Assembly: GCA_018857735.1 (NCBI GenBank)
Contig: JABMCL010001886.1
Coordinates: forward strand, 1 to 64,000
Reading direction: 5' to 3'
DNA from: Alviniconcha marisindica
Lineage: Eukaryota; Mollusca; Gastropoda; Provannidae
DNA length: 64,000 nucleotides
Under the pieces are notes generated by a model. That model saw nothing but the letters and a program-made list of their open reading frames with translations, searched no databases and was not told the DNA's origin. Positions 47,868 to 56,839 of the stretch are shown in pieces (positions within the stretch are counted from its first letter, which is position 1; each line of letters opens with the position of its first letter). Position numbers and translations under genes: made by a program.

Positions 47868-49778
47868 ATCATAAATGTAACTTATTTTGTGCAGGTTAGG
47901 AAGAATGAAGAAGAAACGCCAAGGTACATCGCAATGTGTGAAGAGCTGTTTGGTATCATCCTTGAAGCACATGCCAGCACAGGTCACGTTGGATAAAAAA
48001 AAGACCAAGGGAGTCCTGGATGGAAAATACGGCAATATTGCAGGCAAAATGGTCAGTTATAATATTTTGTTTCAAACTGCGACACATGCCAACGGAAGAA
48101 ATTGAAGCCAAATAAGGGTCTCGTCGTGAAACCGATTCGTTCAAAAGCATATTGTGACAGAGGCCAGGTGGACCTCATCAATATGGAATCTGCTCCCGAC
48201 GGTGGCTATGTTCAAATTCTTAATTTACAGGACCACTTTATGAAGTTCCTTGTCCTGAGATCCTTGAAAGCAAAAGAGCAAATGAAATGGCTTACAATTT
48301 AATTGATATTTTCACACTGATTTGGGCGCCCTGTATCCTGCAGAGTGACAAGGGACAATAGTTTGTTTCCTTGGTGGTGTACAAACTCAAAAGTATATGG
48401 CCACACCTTCGCAATGTACACGGGCGTCAAACGGTCCAATCAAGATGTTAAACAAATGCTGATTGCATAGACCATTGACAATAATACCACAAAGTGGGCT
48501 GAAGGACTGCGCTTCATCCAGTTGCATAAGAACTCTTCTCCACACATAAATCTGCAAAACAAATCTCTCTACGCGATATACGAAATATTGTTCGGAGAGA
48601 AACCCTAGATGGGCCTGCAGAAAACAGTACTACCAAAGGAGGTCTCAGATCAGCTGACAACGGAAGAAGAACTGGAAGCTGTGCTGCAGGAACATTTAAT
48701 GGTTGGACCGGATGCAGATGATGGCGAAGTTGCCCCCGCTACTGCCGACATAGAACTGGAAGCTGTCACTACTACCGACACAGAACAAGAAAGAGCAGCA
48801 GACTTTGAGAACCAACAGGCAGAGACAACATGTTCCATTGGTCCGTACAACATATCTGACATGGACATAGATGTCGATCCTGAGGAAATAGCCAAGGAAA
48901 AGACAGGACATCAAGAGGAAGATGAATTGCAGGAAACCGAGGATGACAAAAGGCCGACTGACAATGCTCCAGCAGAGACAGGTGATAGACAGACGCACAC
49001 AAGTGATGACTCATCTCCTGGTCCTATTGCTGAGCACATCACTAACATAAGGTTGTGCCGCAAGGAGGCGGCAAGGGGACATGAGAAAAGTTGGAATCAA
49101 ATGATGGCATTGAGTAATGCTAAATTTCCTTCTCTTGCTGTCGGGGATTGCATCCTGCTTCCTGTGTCTGAGGGCAACAGGGGAAGACTTGATACACAGC
49201 ATATTCCAGGGGTCGTATCCGAAGTAATGGAGCATGGTTCCTATCGCATAGCTACAAGACACAGAGTGGTGAACACCACATACTCATGAAACCAACTCCA
49301 GAGATCTGACTGCCAGCTACTTGACCTGGAAGACACCATCCCAGAAGTGCACTCGTTCCGCAAGATAGCATCTCTCCATTCCACATTGGGTGGCCAGGGC
49401 TAATCAAAGTGCTTTTGTCAATCCGCCTGCAATTTGAGGCAATGTGCATGCAGAAAAGGTGGTGCTCTGTGCCACAGTCACTGCCATCCTCGGAACAGCA
49501 AACGTAAAAATAAATAGTTATGGTAATAGGTTTCCGCTTGACGGAACTGTTTTCAGTTTCAAAGACTGGTTATGTTTCAACCAGCTTCAACCGCAATTCT
49601 GATTTTTTAAATTACCTTCATTATTGTTAAAACACTTGTCATCTTTCAGTAAATATAATTATTGGTATTACTGTATACTCAGTGCTATGCATTCGTGTGC
49701 GCGTGCATGTGTGCGTGGAAAATATTATTTCCAAGCTGCTCACTGTATGTATGTGAATGACAGTCTGATTTCACTAAA

Positions 49779-49780
<2 letters not shown>

Positions 49781-49846
<66 letters not shown>
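49781..49846. repeat. (CA)n microsatellite
   Basis: About 66 bp of CA, followed by CT/CA sequence up to the right TIR. Confidence 0.97.
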
Positions 49847-49849
<3 letters not shown>

Positions 49850-50542
49850 GGGAGGAACACATACACATGCACACACACTCTCTCTCTCTCCCCCTCTCTC
49901 TCTCTCACTCACTCACTCTCTCTCTCACTCACTGAGCTTCCAAAACCTGCCGATTCCGCGTAATGGGCAAATTTGCTGATTTCGCGTAATCAGCTGCCGA
50001 TTCCAAGGAATTTTCCGTGGAAATTAGCTGCTGATTCTGCGAAATAGGCAAGTTTTGGAAGCTCTTGGTCTTACGCATATTCAGCAAATCACTGCCCATT
50101 TTGCGGAATCAGCAGTCATATATATATATATGGTATGCAAAACAATAAAAATACTGGAAATTGCCAGTTAATGTTAGCCACTGAAAACTTTTGATAGGTG
50201 ATAATAAATATTAATAATAACAACTATTATATATAGCGCTATACCCTGTTACAAATTTACAAAGTCACAGTGCTGTCAAGGTGTGTCAAGGTTACAAGGT
50301 CATGGTCATGGGTTGTACATTATCAACATCAACATGCAATTTAAAAAAAAGTTTTTAAAGGACAAGTACTGTACTTGTAAACCAGTGGACTGAAAGAAAT
50401 TGAAAGATGTTAAAACTGCCCAGTACTGAATGAAAGATGTCACCATGTCCCCCGGTGGACTGAATGAAAGATGTTAAAACTTCCTGTATCCTATCAGAAT
50501 TGCATGTTGTTACTCTGTAAATTGGATAGCTGTGTGAGTACA

Positions 50543-50582
<40 letters not shown>

Positions 50583-50869
50583 TGTCTTTGTTCATAATTA
50601 TGTGGGCAGATCGTGCTCCCCTTAATTTTCATCATTTTAATGATGTCATTTTTAATGCATGTATTTATTCTTAACATTTCTTACATCAGCTCCTTGTTTT
50701 CTTTACTTCCCTCTTCTTTTGTTATCTATCTTCCTGCACCTGAAGAAGACAATCTGTTGAAAGCATCTGTGTTTATTGTTTCCTTGTTTTTCATCATATT
50801 GGTGAGTACATTTCCCTAGATCTGTTCTATTTTGTCAACCTCACCAGCAGTTCACTCATTCCTTAAAAA

Positions 50870-51115
50870 AAGAAGGTCATACCAGCATTCTTCCATACAT
50901 TCCTGGCACTCAAAACACCACAACCACAACCTGATAAGTGCAATATTTTCATTTATTACTGTTTAACAGTTGTTTTGTCACTTTGAGAAAGGGGCTTGCA
51001 CATATTTGGTATTATCATGCTAAATCAGGGTTAATTTTTAACCATTTATGTGTCTGAATGTAACACTTTAACCAAAATCTGAAACAAGAATGACTTCTAG
51101 TGTTCTAAAACAAGA
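50870..51115 (+). mobile_element. Single-arm copy of the palindromic element family, copy 1
   Basis: Contains tgtttaacagttgttttgtc, gagaaaggggcttgc, accatttatgtgtctga and acactttaac, shared with 51540-51840 and with the arms at 56840-59170. Confidence 0.7.
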
Positions 51116-51539
51116 TCTAAAATGTGTGTATGCATGTGTGTGTATGTGAGTATGTATGTGTGTGTAGCTCTCTCTCTCTCTTTTTTTTCCTCCTTCTTTT
51201 TATGGTATGTGTTTTATTTTCATGAGCTTTGATGGCAGTGAAACCCTCATGAAGATTAATATGAATAGGGTTTTGTTTGCGTCCGACTAATGGGTTTCCC
51301 CCCCAGGTACTCCAGTTTTCCCATTCACCCCCTGGGATGTTTGGAACTAGAAGCCTTCTTCCTTTTCCAAGGTCGGACACACACCCCATGCCCCCCATCT
51401 TAATTTTTTTAATTTTAAATCCACTAATCCCTATTCCAAAGCTCAGTTCTCTCTCTCCCCCTTCCCTTCACCTTTCTCTCTGACACTCTTCCCTGCCATT
51501 TGAATTTTATGTTATATAATATTTATTACATCACACTTA

Positions 51540-51840
51540 TTCACGTCACTATCATGCCAACATTCTTCCAAGCACTGGACAGGAAAACAACATAGCTCAA
51601 CCAAAAACAGATAAGTGGTTTAGCTTTCCGTCTCATTTTTCATCATTTTTCACTGTTTAACTGTTGTTTAACTTTAAGTGTCATTTTGTAGCTTAATAAT
51701 GGGGATTACCCCAAACATTTGCATGTTTGTTTTGTCCTAATAAATACCGTTCTTTTGAACCTTTTATGTATTTAGATCTGACACTTTAACAGTATTGATT
51801 TTCCTAAAAAGTACAGAATGTAGTCATTTTACTTTTCTGG
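51540..51840 (+). mobile_element. Single-arm copy of the palindromic element family, copy 2
   Basis: Begins near tcatgccaacattcttcca, then ctcaaccaaaaacagataag, tttttcatcatttttcactg, ggggattaccccaaa, ttatgtatttagatctgaca. It lies about 670 bp downstream of copy 1 in direct orientation. Confidence 0.75.
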
Positions 51841-52035
51841 CACCCCCATGACACTAAATTAGGCTATGGTCACCAAAGCTAGTTAAATACAAATTTGTAA
51901 ATATCTTACTCACAGGGTCTTAGGCAAAACGCTAACATTTGAGTCTTCAATGGATGGCTTCATGAACACTATAATCATCACAGATTCACACAGACTCACA
52001 CAGTTTTTAACGCAAGCCAAAACTGCACAACTCAC

Positions 52036-52061
52036 CTCAACAACTGCCTGAACCAGTTCTG
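52036..52061 (-). promoter_or_regulatory. Post-stop segment before the donor (first half of proposed intercistronic spacer)
   Basis: Twenty-six nucleotides separate the TAA of the upstream ORF from the donor GAG|GTGAGT. No ATG occurs in it. A stop only 26 nt before an exon junction is closer than the roughly 50-nt distance usually needed for junction-dependent decay, although the later stnB junction would still lie downstream. Confidence 0.7.
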
Positions 52062-53822
52062 TTACTGGGAGTCTATGTCAACAAGCAGATCACACTTGGC
52101 AGTCATTGGCTCAGTGCCATCATCTCCAGGTACCACATCTGGTGGTGGTGGTGGTGGTGGTGGTGGTGGTGGCGGCCTTCGTCGAGGGGGAATGGGTGGA
52201 GGATGAGAGGCAGGTTCTGGTACCCCATCAATCTTTGCATCTTCTACCTGAGGTATGACAGTCTCTGAGGCAGCAGCTTTGATTGCTTCATCAGAATCAG
52301 GAGTAGCAGGACTTGGGGTGCTACTACTGGCAGCTGACAGGATCACTTGAATGTCAGCGGGCTTACTTGGTTCTATGGACTGAATGTTCACAGTCAGAAC
52401 CTCATCAACCTCAACCTCCTCCTCACTATCAGAGAAGACCATACTGTGATCAACCTTGTCTTTATCTTTTGCTTCCTCTTCTGCTTTGTTTGGCTGGTTT
52501 GTGTCAGGAAAAGTTGCCCAGTTCTCATTGCTTTGTTGTTCAGCAGGTTGCCCAAAAATCTCATTTTCTTTCTCCCCTTGGAAATAGACTAACTGGATGG
52601 AACTGCCATCTGGATTTTGTCCAACAGCCCGGCCCAGCTTGGGTGAAGTAGAAGGAGAAAGTGTAGGTGGAATAAGCACTCTTCGTGGTGATGGTGGAGC
52701 ATGCCCAACTTCATCAACTACAAGAGCAGAACGGGTGTGACTGAAAAGAATTTCTTCATTAAAAACAAAGCAAGAGTCTTCTTGAGATTCAGACAGTTTG
52801 CGAGAGTGACGAGGACTTTTTGACTTGGACGACTGTTCATTGCTAGGCAGAGAAATCTTTAGTTTTTCTTGGAAAGGTGACGCTGGAGTAGTGTCTGGAG
52901 AATTAATATATTCATTGAGAGTCACAACATTGATAGGTGTTGTGCTGCGGGGTCTGACTATAGGAGAAGTCTTGACCTGAAGCCTCTGCAGCCGCTTTTC
53001 ATATGCTTTCCTTTTGGAAGGAGAAGCAATCTGACCAGGGTCTAAGTCCTCAGGATACAAGTTCAGAGAATAGTCATTACTCTTTTCTCGCAGGATGAGT
53101 CGTCTGCGGGTTTGTGGGGTATAGTCAGTGTCATCCTCATCATCCTCATCCTGATTTGCTGAAGCAGAAGCAGAGCCCTTAATAGGTCTAAAAGTAAATG
53201 CCTCACTTCCAGACCCAGAGCTGGAGGAAGAATCAGAGTCTTGATGCTGCAGCCATGCCCCTTGGATCTTTCCTATCCGAGGTGGAGGTGGAGGTGGAGG
53301 TGAATGTGCAGAGGCCTCAGCTTTTCCATCCTCAACTGCTTTTGTTGAGGGATCAGAGTGGGACTTGCCTGCAGTTTCTAATCCAATCCCTTCGAAAGCA
53401 GAGGCACAGGGTTGTGCACAAACCTCTTCTGTGGCATGGATAGGGCTCTGATTGGTTGGTGTTGGTACATCATCATCCAAGTTCTCATTATCTTGATCAT
53501 AAGTAGGGCATTGGTTGTTGGTCCCATCTCCAGCACTGTTGTCCTGGCCTCGGTTCTGGCAGTGCAGGTCACTGCCTGGCTTATTGGCAGGACCTCTGCC
53601 CCTGGACTGTGCTCCCCCAATCTTTGTAATGAGAGGGGTGGGCTGGGGGGCCCGTGCTTTCTCACCACTGGTCTTGATGGGCGTAGAAGGCTGGGCAGGC
53701 GGGGTCTTTGCTAGCAATACATCCTCATCACCCAAGTCGATGGTGTCAAAGGTAGCAAGTGGTGCTTTCAGAGAGGCAGGAATGTAGAAGTAGTCTTGGT
53801 GTTGCTGGGGCAGTTTTTGCAT
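52062..53822 (-). CDS. Methionine-poor 586-residue ORF upstream of stnB, proposed stoned-A counterpart
   Basis: A single uninterrupted ORF on the same strand as stnB, inside an exon bounded by a strong acceptor (tttattccag, exon from 53846) and a donor GAG|GTGAGT (exon end 52036). It stops at TAA 52064-52062. The protein is low-complexity and probably disordered: a conserved-looking ATFDTIDLGDEDVL near residues 23-37, proline runs near 177 and 552-565, an acidic DEDDEDDTDY stretch near 225, a SLNLYPEDLDPG segment, and a WATF (WxxF-like) motif near 434. It has only two internal Met in 586 residues, versus about two dozen in the stnB ORF. I did not recognise a named domain. Assignment to stoned A rests on position, strand, splice layout and Met poverty, not on aligned similarity. 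The start is uncertain: an in-frame TGA lies 9 nt upstream of the ATG, but an acceptor at tgtgag, just past that TGA, would let upstream exons join. Confidence 0.65.
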   Translation of the reverse strand: MQKLPQQHQDYFYIPASLKAPLATFDTIDLGDEDVLLAKTPPAQPSTPIKTSGEKARAPQPTPLITKIGGAQSRGRGPANKPGSDLHCQNRGQDNSAGDGTNNQCPTYDQDNENLDDDVPTPTNQSPIHATEEVCAQPCASAFEGIGLETAGKSHSDPSTKAVEDGKAEASAHSPPPPPPPRIGKIQGAWLQHQDSDSSSSSGSGSEAFTFRPIKGSASASANQDEDDEDDTDYTPQTRRRLILREKSNDYSLNLYPEDLDPGQIASPSKRKAYEKRLQRLQVKTSPIVRPRSTTPINVVTLNEYINSPDTTPASPFQEKLKISLPSNEQSSKSKSPRHSRKLSESQEDSCFVFNEEILFSHTRSALVVDEVGHAPPSPRRVLIPPTLSPSTSPKLGRAVGQNPDGSSIQLVYFQGEKENEIFGQPAEQQSNENWATFPDTNQPNKAEEEAKDKDKVDHSMVFSDSEEEVEVDEVLTVNIQSIEPSKPADIQVILSAASSSTPSPATPDSDEAIKAAASETVIPQVEDAKIDGVPEPASHPPPIPPRRRPPPPPPPPPPPPDVVPGDDGTEPMTAKCDLLVDIDSQ

Positions 53823-53846
53823 AGCCGCTCACAGTCCCAGCAACAT
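53823..53846 (-). promoter_or_regulatory. Leader of the upstream-ORF exon with a 5-codon ORF
   Basis: After the acceptor tttattccag the exon starts with ATG and, five codons later, TGA (53831-53829), in the same frame as the 586-residue ORF. The main ATG follows 6 nt later with G at -3. At least one upstream non-coding exon is implied. None was identified in 53.9-64 kb. Confidence 0.6.
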
Positions 53847-53859
53847 CTGGAATAAACAA

Positions 53860-54555
53860 ACAAAACATGATAATCTGTTTGCTTTACAAAAACAAATCAG
53901 AAAATCCAGGAACATACTATTGCGAGCAAGTGCATTTTGTACAAGTTTTTATGGTAAGCCTGCACCAGTTATCATATCCATGCAATTTCATAACTGTACT
54001 GCTAGTAAACTGGGAACCAGAGCAGATGAGGCTTTTGTTTTGAAGTACTGCATGTAGTGTGATGTAACACGGCCTTCACACAGCCAACTGGCGATAGCCA
54101 GTGCACACCAGATTCAAATCTATTTTCTCCCTTTACGTTTTGACTGCTTGTTGTTTGTTTACCTACTCCTTTTTATGCACCAAACCATGTGTAATATAAT
54201 TTGGTATCTTACAATGTGTACGTGTTGTTTATTAAGAAGCAGGATTGAGTTTAAATCAGTAGCCGATGCTTCACTGTCGAAGCATGAATAGGTCTATTTT
54301 TATAGCCGTCAAGTGCACAGTACTGCCTTCTCTGTTTAGTAATGAATTGTTGTTTTGACTCATTTAAAGTAATTCTATGTTGACCAATGCTTTGTAGTAT
54401 AATATTTTGCTTAACTGACTTCATGTTTAGTGTTTATTTTGGGTTGAAATTAAATATTGTGTACTGTAGAAGCTAAGTTTTATTAATAGACTACTTGATA
54501 TTAGCGATGCTGCGATCACACATACCAGGTGAAAGGTCATGCCAATTGTTTTGTT

Positions 54556-54629
<74 letters not shown>

Positions 54630-54890
54630 ATTTGCACATATGCCTTCATATTGACTATGGGCAAACGGTTATTAGGTGTAAGGACAAGTACAACAAAAAG
54701 CACTGAAAAGGGAGAAAATACTTGGCTGGTTTCAGTTGGATGTTTTTCTGCATGTCAATTGCCATTATATGCATACATATATGTACACTCCATCACCTGA
54801 TTACCACAGGAAAAAAAACTTTAAAAAAAAAACAACTTAAAAAATGTCATGACTGATTCAGGTTACAGGGGTATAAATTTTGTCAGAATC
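53860..54890. other. Upstream flank or intron of the 586-residue ORF
   Basis: No exon recognised on the minus strand. A (CA)n tract occupies 54559-54626. Confidence 0.5.
54559..54626. repeat. (CA)n microsatellite
   Basis: About 68 bp of CA. Confidence 0.98.
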
Positions 54891-55596
54891 TAGCACTGGA
54901 TAACCATGCCATCAAGATGTAAACTGAGCATCCTGGACTGTGGTCAAGCCCTGGCAAGGCATGCAAGAAGCAGCAAGATGTCTGCAAGTGTGCCAACATT
55001 CCCTCATCCAAAAGCTGCAAATGCAGTTCTGTACCATTGGCAGAGTGATGGAGCAACCCCACACCAGATGCCCCCACTGCACCTACAGACAGGATAACCA
55101 TTTCTTGCACATCTCCACAACTTGTGATTGAACAGTCACCTCCATCATGCTGAGATGCTGTCCACGTAAACATCAGTGCATTGACAATTCGCAGCCATCT
55201 TCATGCACGACTGCACTCAGGAAGCACAGAAGTCAGAACTCCCTTGACTCTGGATGCAGTGTATTTCAGTGCCATCTCTGCTGGACCAGGCAGCAGTGGT
55301 CCAGAAACCTGCTGCCTTCAAAAACAGCAGGAGATGCACCTGGTGCAGGGTTATTCAAAACAATTTGGGAGGTCAGTTGCTATGGATGTGGATCAGTAAT
55401 GGTCTGAGGTGGCATCCATTTCAATGGCAGAACACCCCTCTCTTGCCAGGGCTCCCTAACAGGCCTACACTACAGGGATGAGACCATGTGGCACCCTCAT
55501 CCAACCCATTCTGCAAGACCAGGCACCACTTTGCAGGATGGCAACACCACTCCTCACAACCCTGTCACAGACTTCCTGCAGGAGTCAGGATGGACT

Positions 55597-55988
55597 GACC
55601 TGCACCCCCTCTCCCTGCACTGGCTACCAATCAATGTTAGAATCAAATACAAAATATCTTCTCTTTGTTTCAGTACTAACCTTTCTTTTGACACTACCTT
55701 AGACTGAGATATGATAATTAATATACTCAAGATCTACATGCCCTTTATGCAACTTTGACCTGCTACATACAGTCACATACTGTGCATTCCATGATCTGCC
55801 AATCACTATGTTGTAGGGTGAATGCTCTTTCTCTTATAAGATGTATTAGTCTAATACTTGGGGACACACTTCCAAAAGACATAAAATTTTCTCAGTCTCT
55901 TTCTTCATTCAGGTCAGCACTACTCACTCTTTTCCAAGATGGCACCAACTGGTGTGTGTGAGTGTGTGTGTGTGTGAGTGAGAAAACA

Positions 55989-56070
<82 letters not shown>

Positions 56071-56235
56071 TGCGTGCATGCGTGTGTGTGTGCTGAGCAG
56101 GTTATATGTTTGACTCAATGCATCTTTTGCACTTGTGCATTTTGTATTTGTTGTAAATGTTAACAACTGTGAAGTGTTCTTACACACATCTATGAAATGC
56201 CATTTCTCACAAGAGCTCATACTCATACTAATAGT
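55597..56235 (+). mobile_element. L2/CR1-like LINE 3' end inserted in the Tc1 copy
   Basis: Reads LHWLPINVRIKYKISSLCF, then after frame changes LGTHFQKT and FLSLF-type C-terminal residues (LPKDIKFSQSLSSFRSALLT in one frame), the usual end of an L2/CR1 ORF2. It is followed by (GT)n (55992-56066) and a 3' UTR. Confidence 0.75.
55992..56066. repeat. (GT)n microsatellite
   Basis: About 75 bp of GT. Confidence 0.98.
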
Positions 56236-56839
56236 ATTTGGTGCCCATAGAGCATGTCTGGGATGCTGTTGGACAATGAGTGGCTGAACACCACCTTCCC
56301 ACTTATTGCTGTGAACCAGCTCACCTGTTTCCTGCAACAGGAGTGGCAGAACATCCCCCAAAAGACTCTCAAGAACAACATGCTCTCCATGCATCAGCAT
56401 TGCATCAAATGTCTTGCACCAAACTGTGTTGCAATTGGGACATTTGAAAAGAGGGGTGGGGTCATTTTACAGTGTATCTCTTTTGTTGGTGCTTGAAAAT
56501 GTGTGAATGCAGTCTGAATTTGGTTGTAAATGATTAACTAAATTTACCTTATTCAAACTACTAATGTATTTCGTTCTTTGTATAATTTACCAGTGTAACG
56601 TTCATGTTGCTCTCAACTTGTGACAAGTAAAGTAACTATATATTTACTAGTTTCTGAATGTTTACACAAGCTCTGAAAAATACACAAGGTTTGGAAAATG
56701 GTGTGTGTACATGTATACATCTAAAAGTGTGTGAAAGGGTCATATTCCCACAAAGCATGCATTATAAAAAATAAGACAGCTGCACTTGTCAAATTAGCTG
56801 ATTATTGTATGGAGAAAAAAAATCTTTACAAGAATGACT

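Larger units (their letters stand above)
47200..49524 (+). pseudogene. Degenerate KRBA2-like integrase transposase
   Basis: Exon 1 (about 47200-47508) reads KHYWLDKVISYE, RRRFTEKVENLL, with a TAG before RNFYYIKERFLLLQ. A GTAAGT donor at 47509 and acceptor ttttgtgcag ending 47893 define an intron of about 385 bp containing (GA)n. Exon 2 begins VRKNEEETPRYIAMCEE, then EAHASTGHVG (the HHCC-like integrase N-terminus), a frameshift in an A run near 47996, NCDTCQRKKLKPNKG in another frame, RGQVDLINMES, LQDHFMKFLVLR and a QSDKGQ remnant of the catalytic region. An ORF at 48609-49289 carries an acidic insert and AKFPSLAVGDCILLPV. A Cys-rich tail CNLRQCACRK...CHSHCH ends near 49524. Multiple frameshifts and stops show it is dead. 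Confidence 0.8.
46780..50131 (+). mobile_element. 3.35-kb DNA transposon with long TIRs and an integrase-type (KRBA2-like) transposase
   Basis: Left TIR about 46800-47040 and right TIR about 49934-50118 are inverted copies: read inward both give gagcttccaaaacctgcc..., cgaaatcagcaaatttgccc, attacgcggaatcggcagg. The TIRs are built from repeated, partly palindromic ctgccgattccgcg-type modules. Both outer ends abut (TA)n tracts (46780-46802, 50117-50131), suggesting insertion into TA-rich DNA. Internal sequence encodes an integrase-like transposase resembling the KRAB-A domain-containing protein 2 group. The superfamily (Ginger, IS3EU or other) was not decided. Confidence 0.78.
54900..56440 (+). 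mobile_element. Tc1-type transposon remnant split by a LINE 3' end
   Basis: Left part 54900-55595: helix-turn-helix-like region, then TIRSHLHA, CWTRQQWSRN, GGSVMV-type motif (CGSVMV) and GGIHFNGRTPL with a stop between; this is the order in Tc1 transposases. Right part about 56235-56440 resumes at PIEHVWDAVG, the block around the last catalytic acid, then EWQNIP-like QEWQNIPQKT. Between them is a retroelement end (55597-56235). Many frameshifts; both Tc1 halves are non-functional. Confidence 0.82.

Noticed and set aside
48609..49289. 226-residue acidic ORF as an independent host gene
   Set aside because: It continues the C-terminal part of the integrase transposase, lies between the TIRs, and is followed by the Cys-rich tail typical of that family.
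52313..53787. ORFs of 81-112 residues antisense to, or in other frames of, the 586-residue ORF
   Set aside because: Shadow frames with low-complexity composition. The main frame is open over 1.76 kb and bounded by splice sites.
52062..53822. Upstream ORF as the in-frame N-terminal exon of stnB
   Set aside because: It ends at TAA before the donor, and the stnB leader has TGA and TAA in the stnB frame, so the two cannot form one continuous protein through these splice sites.
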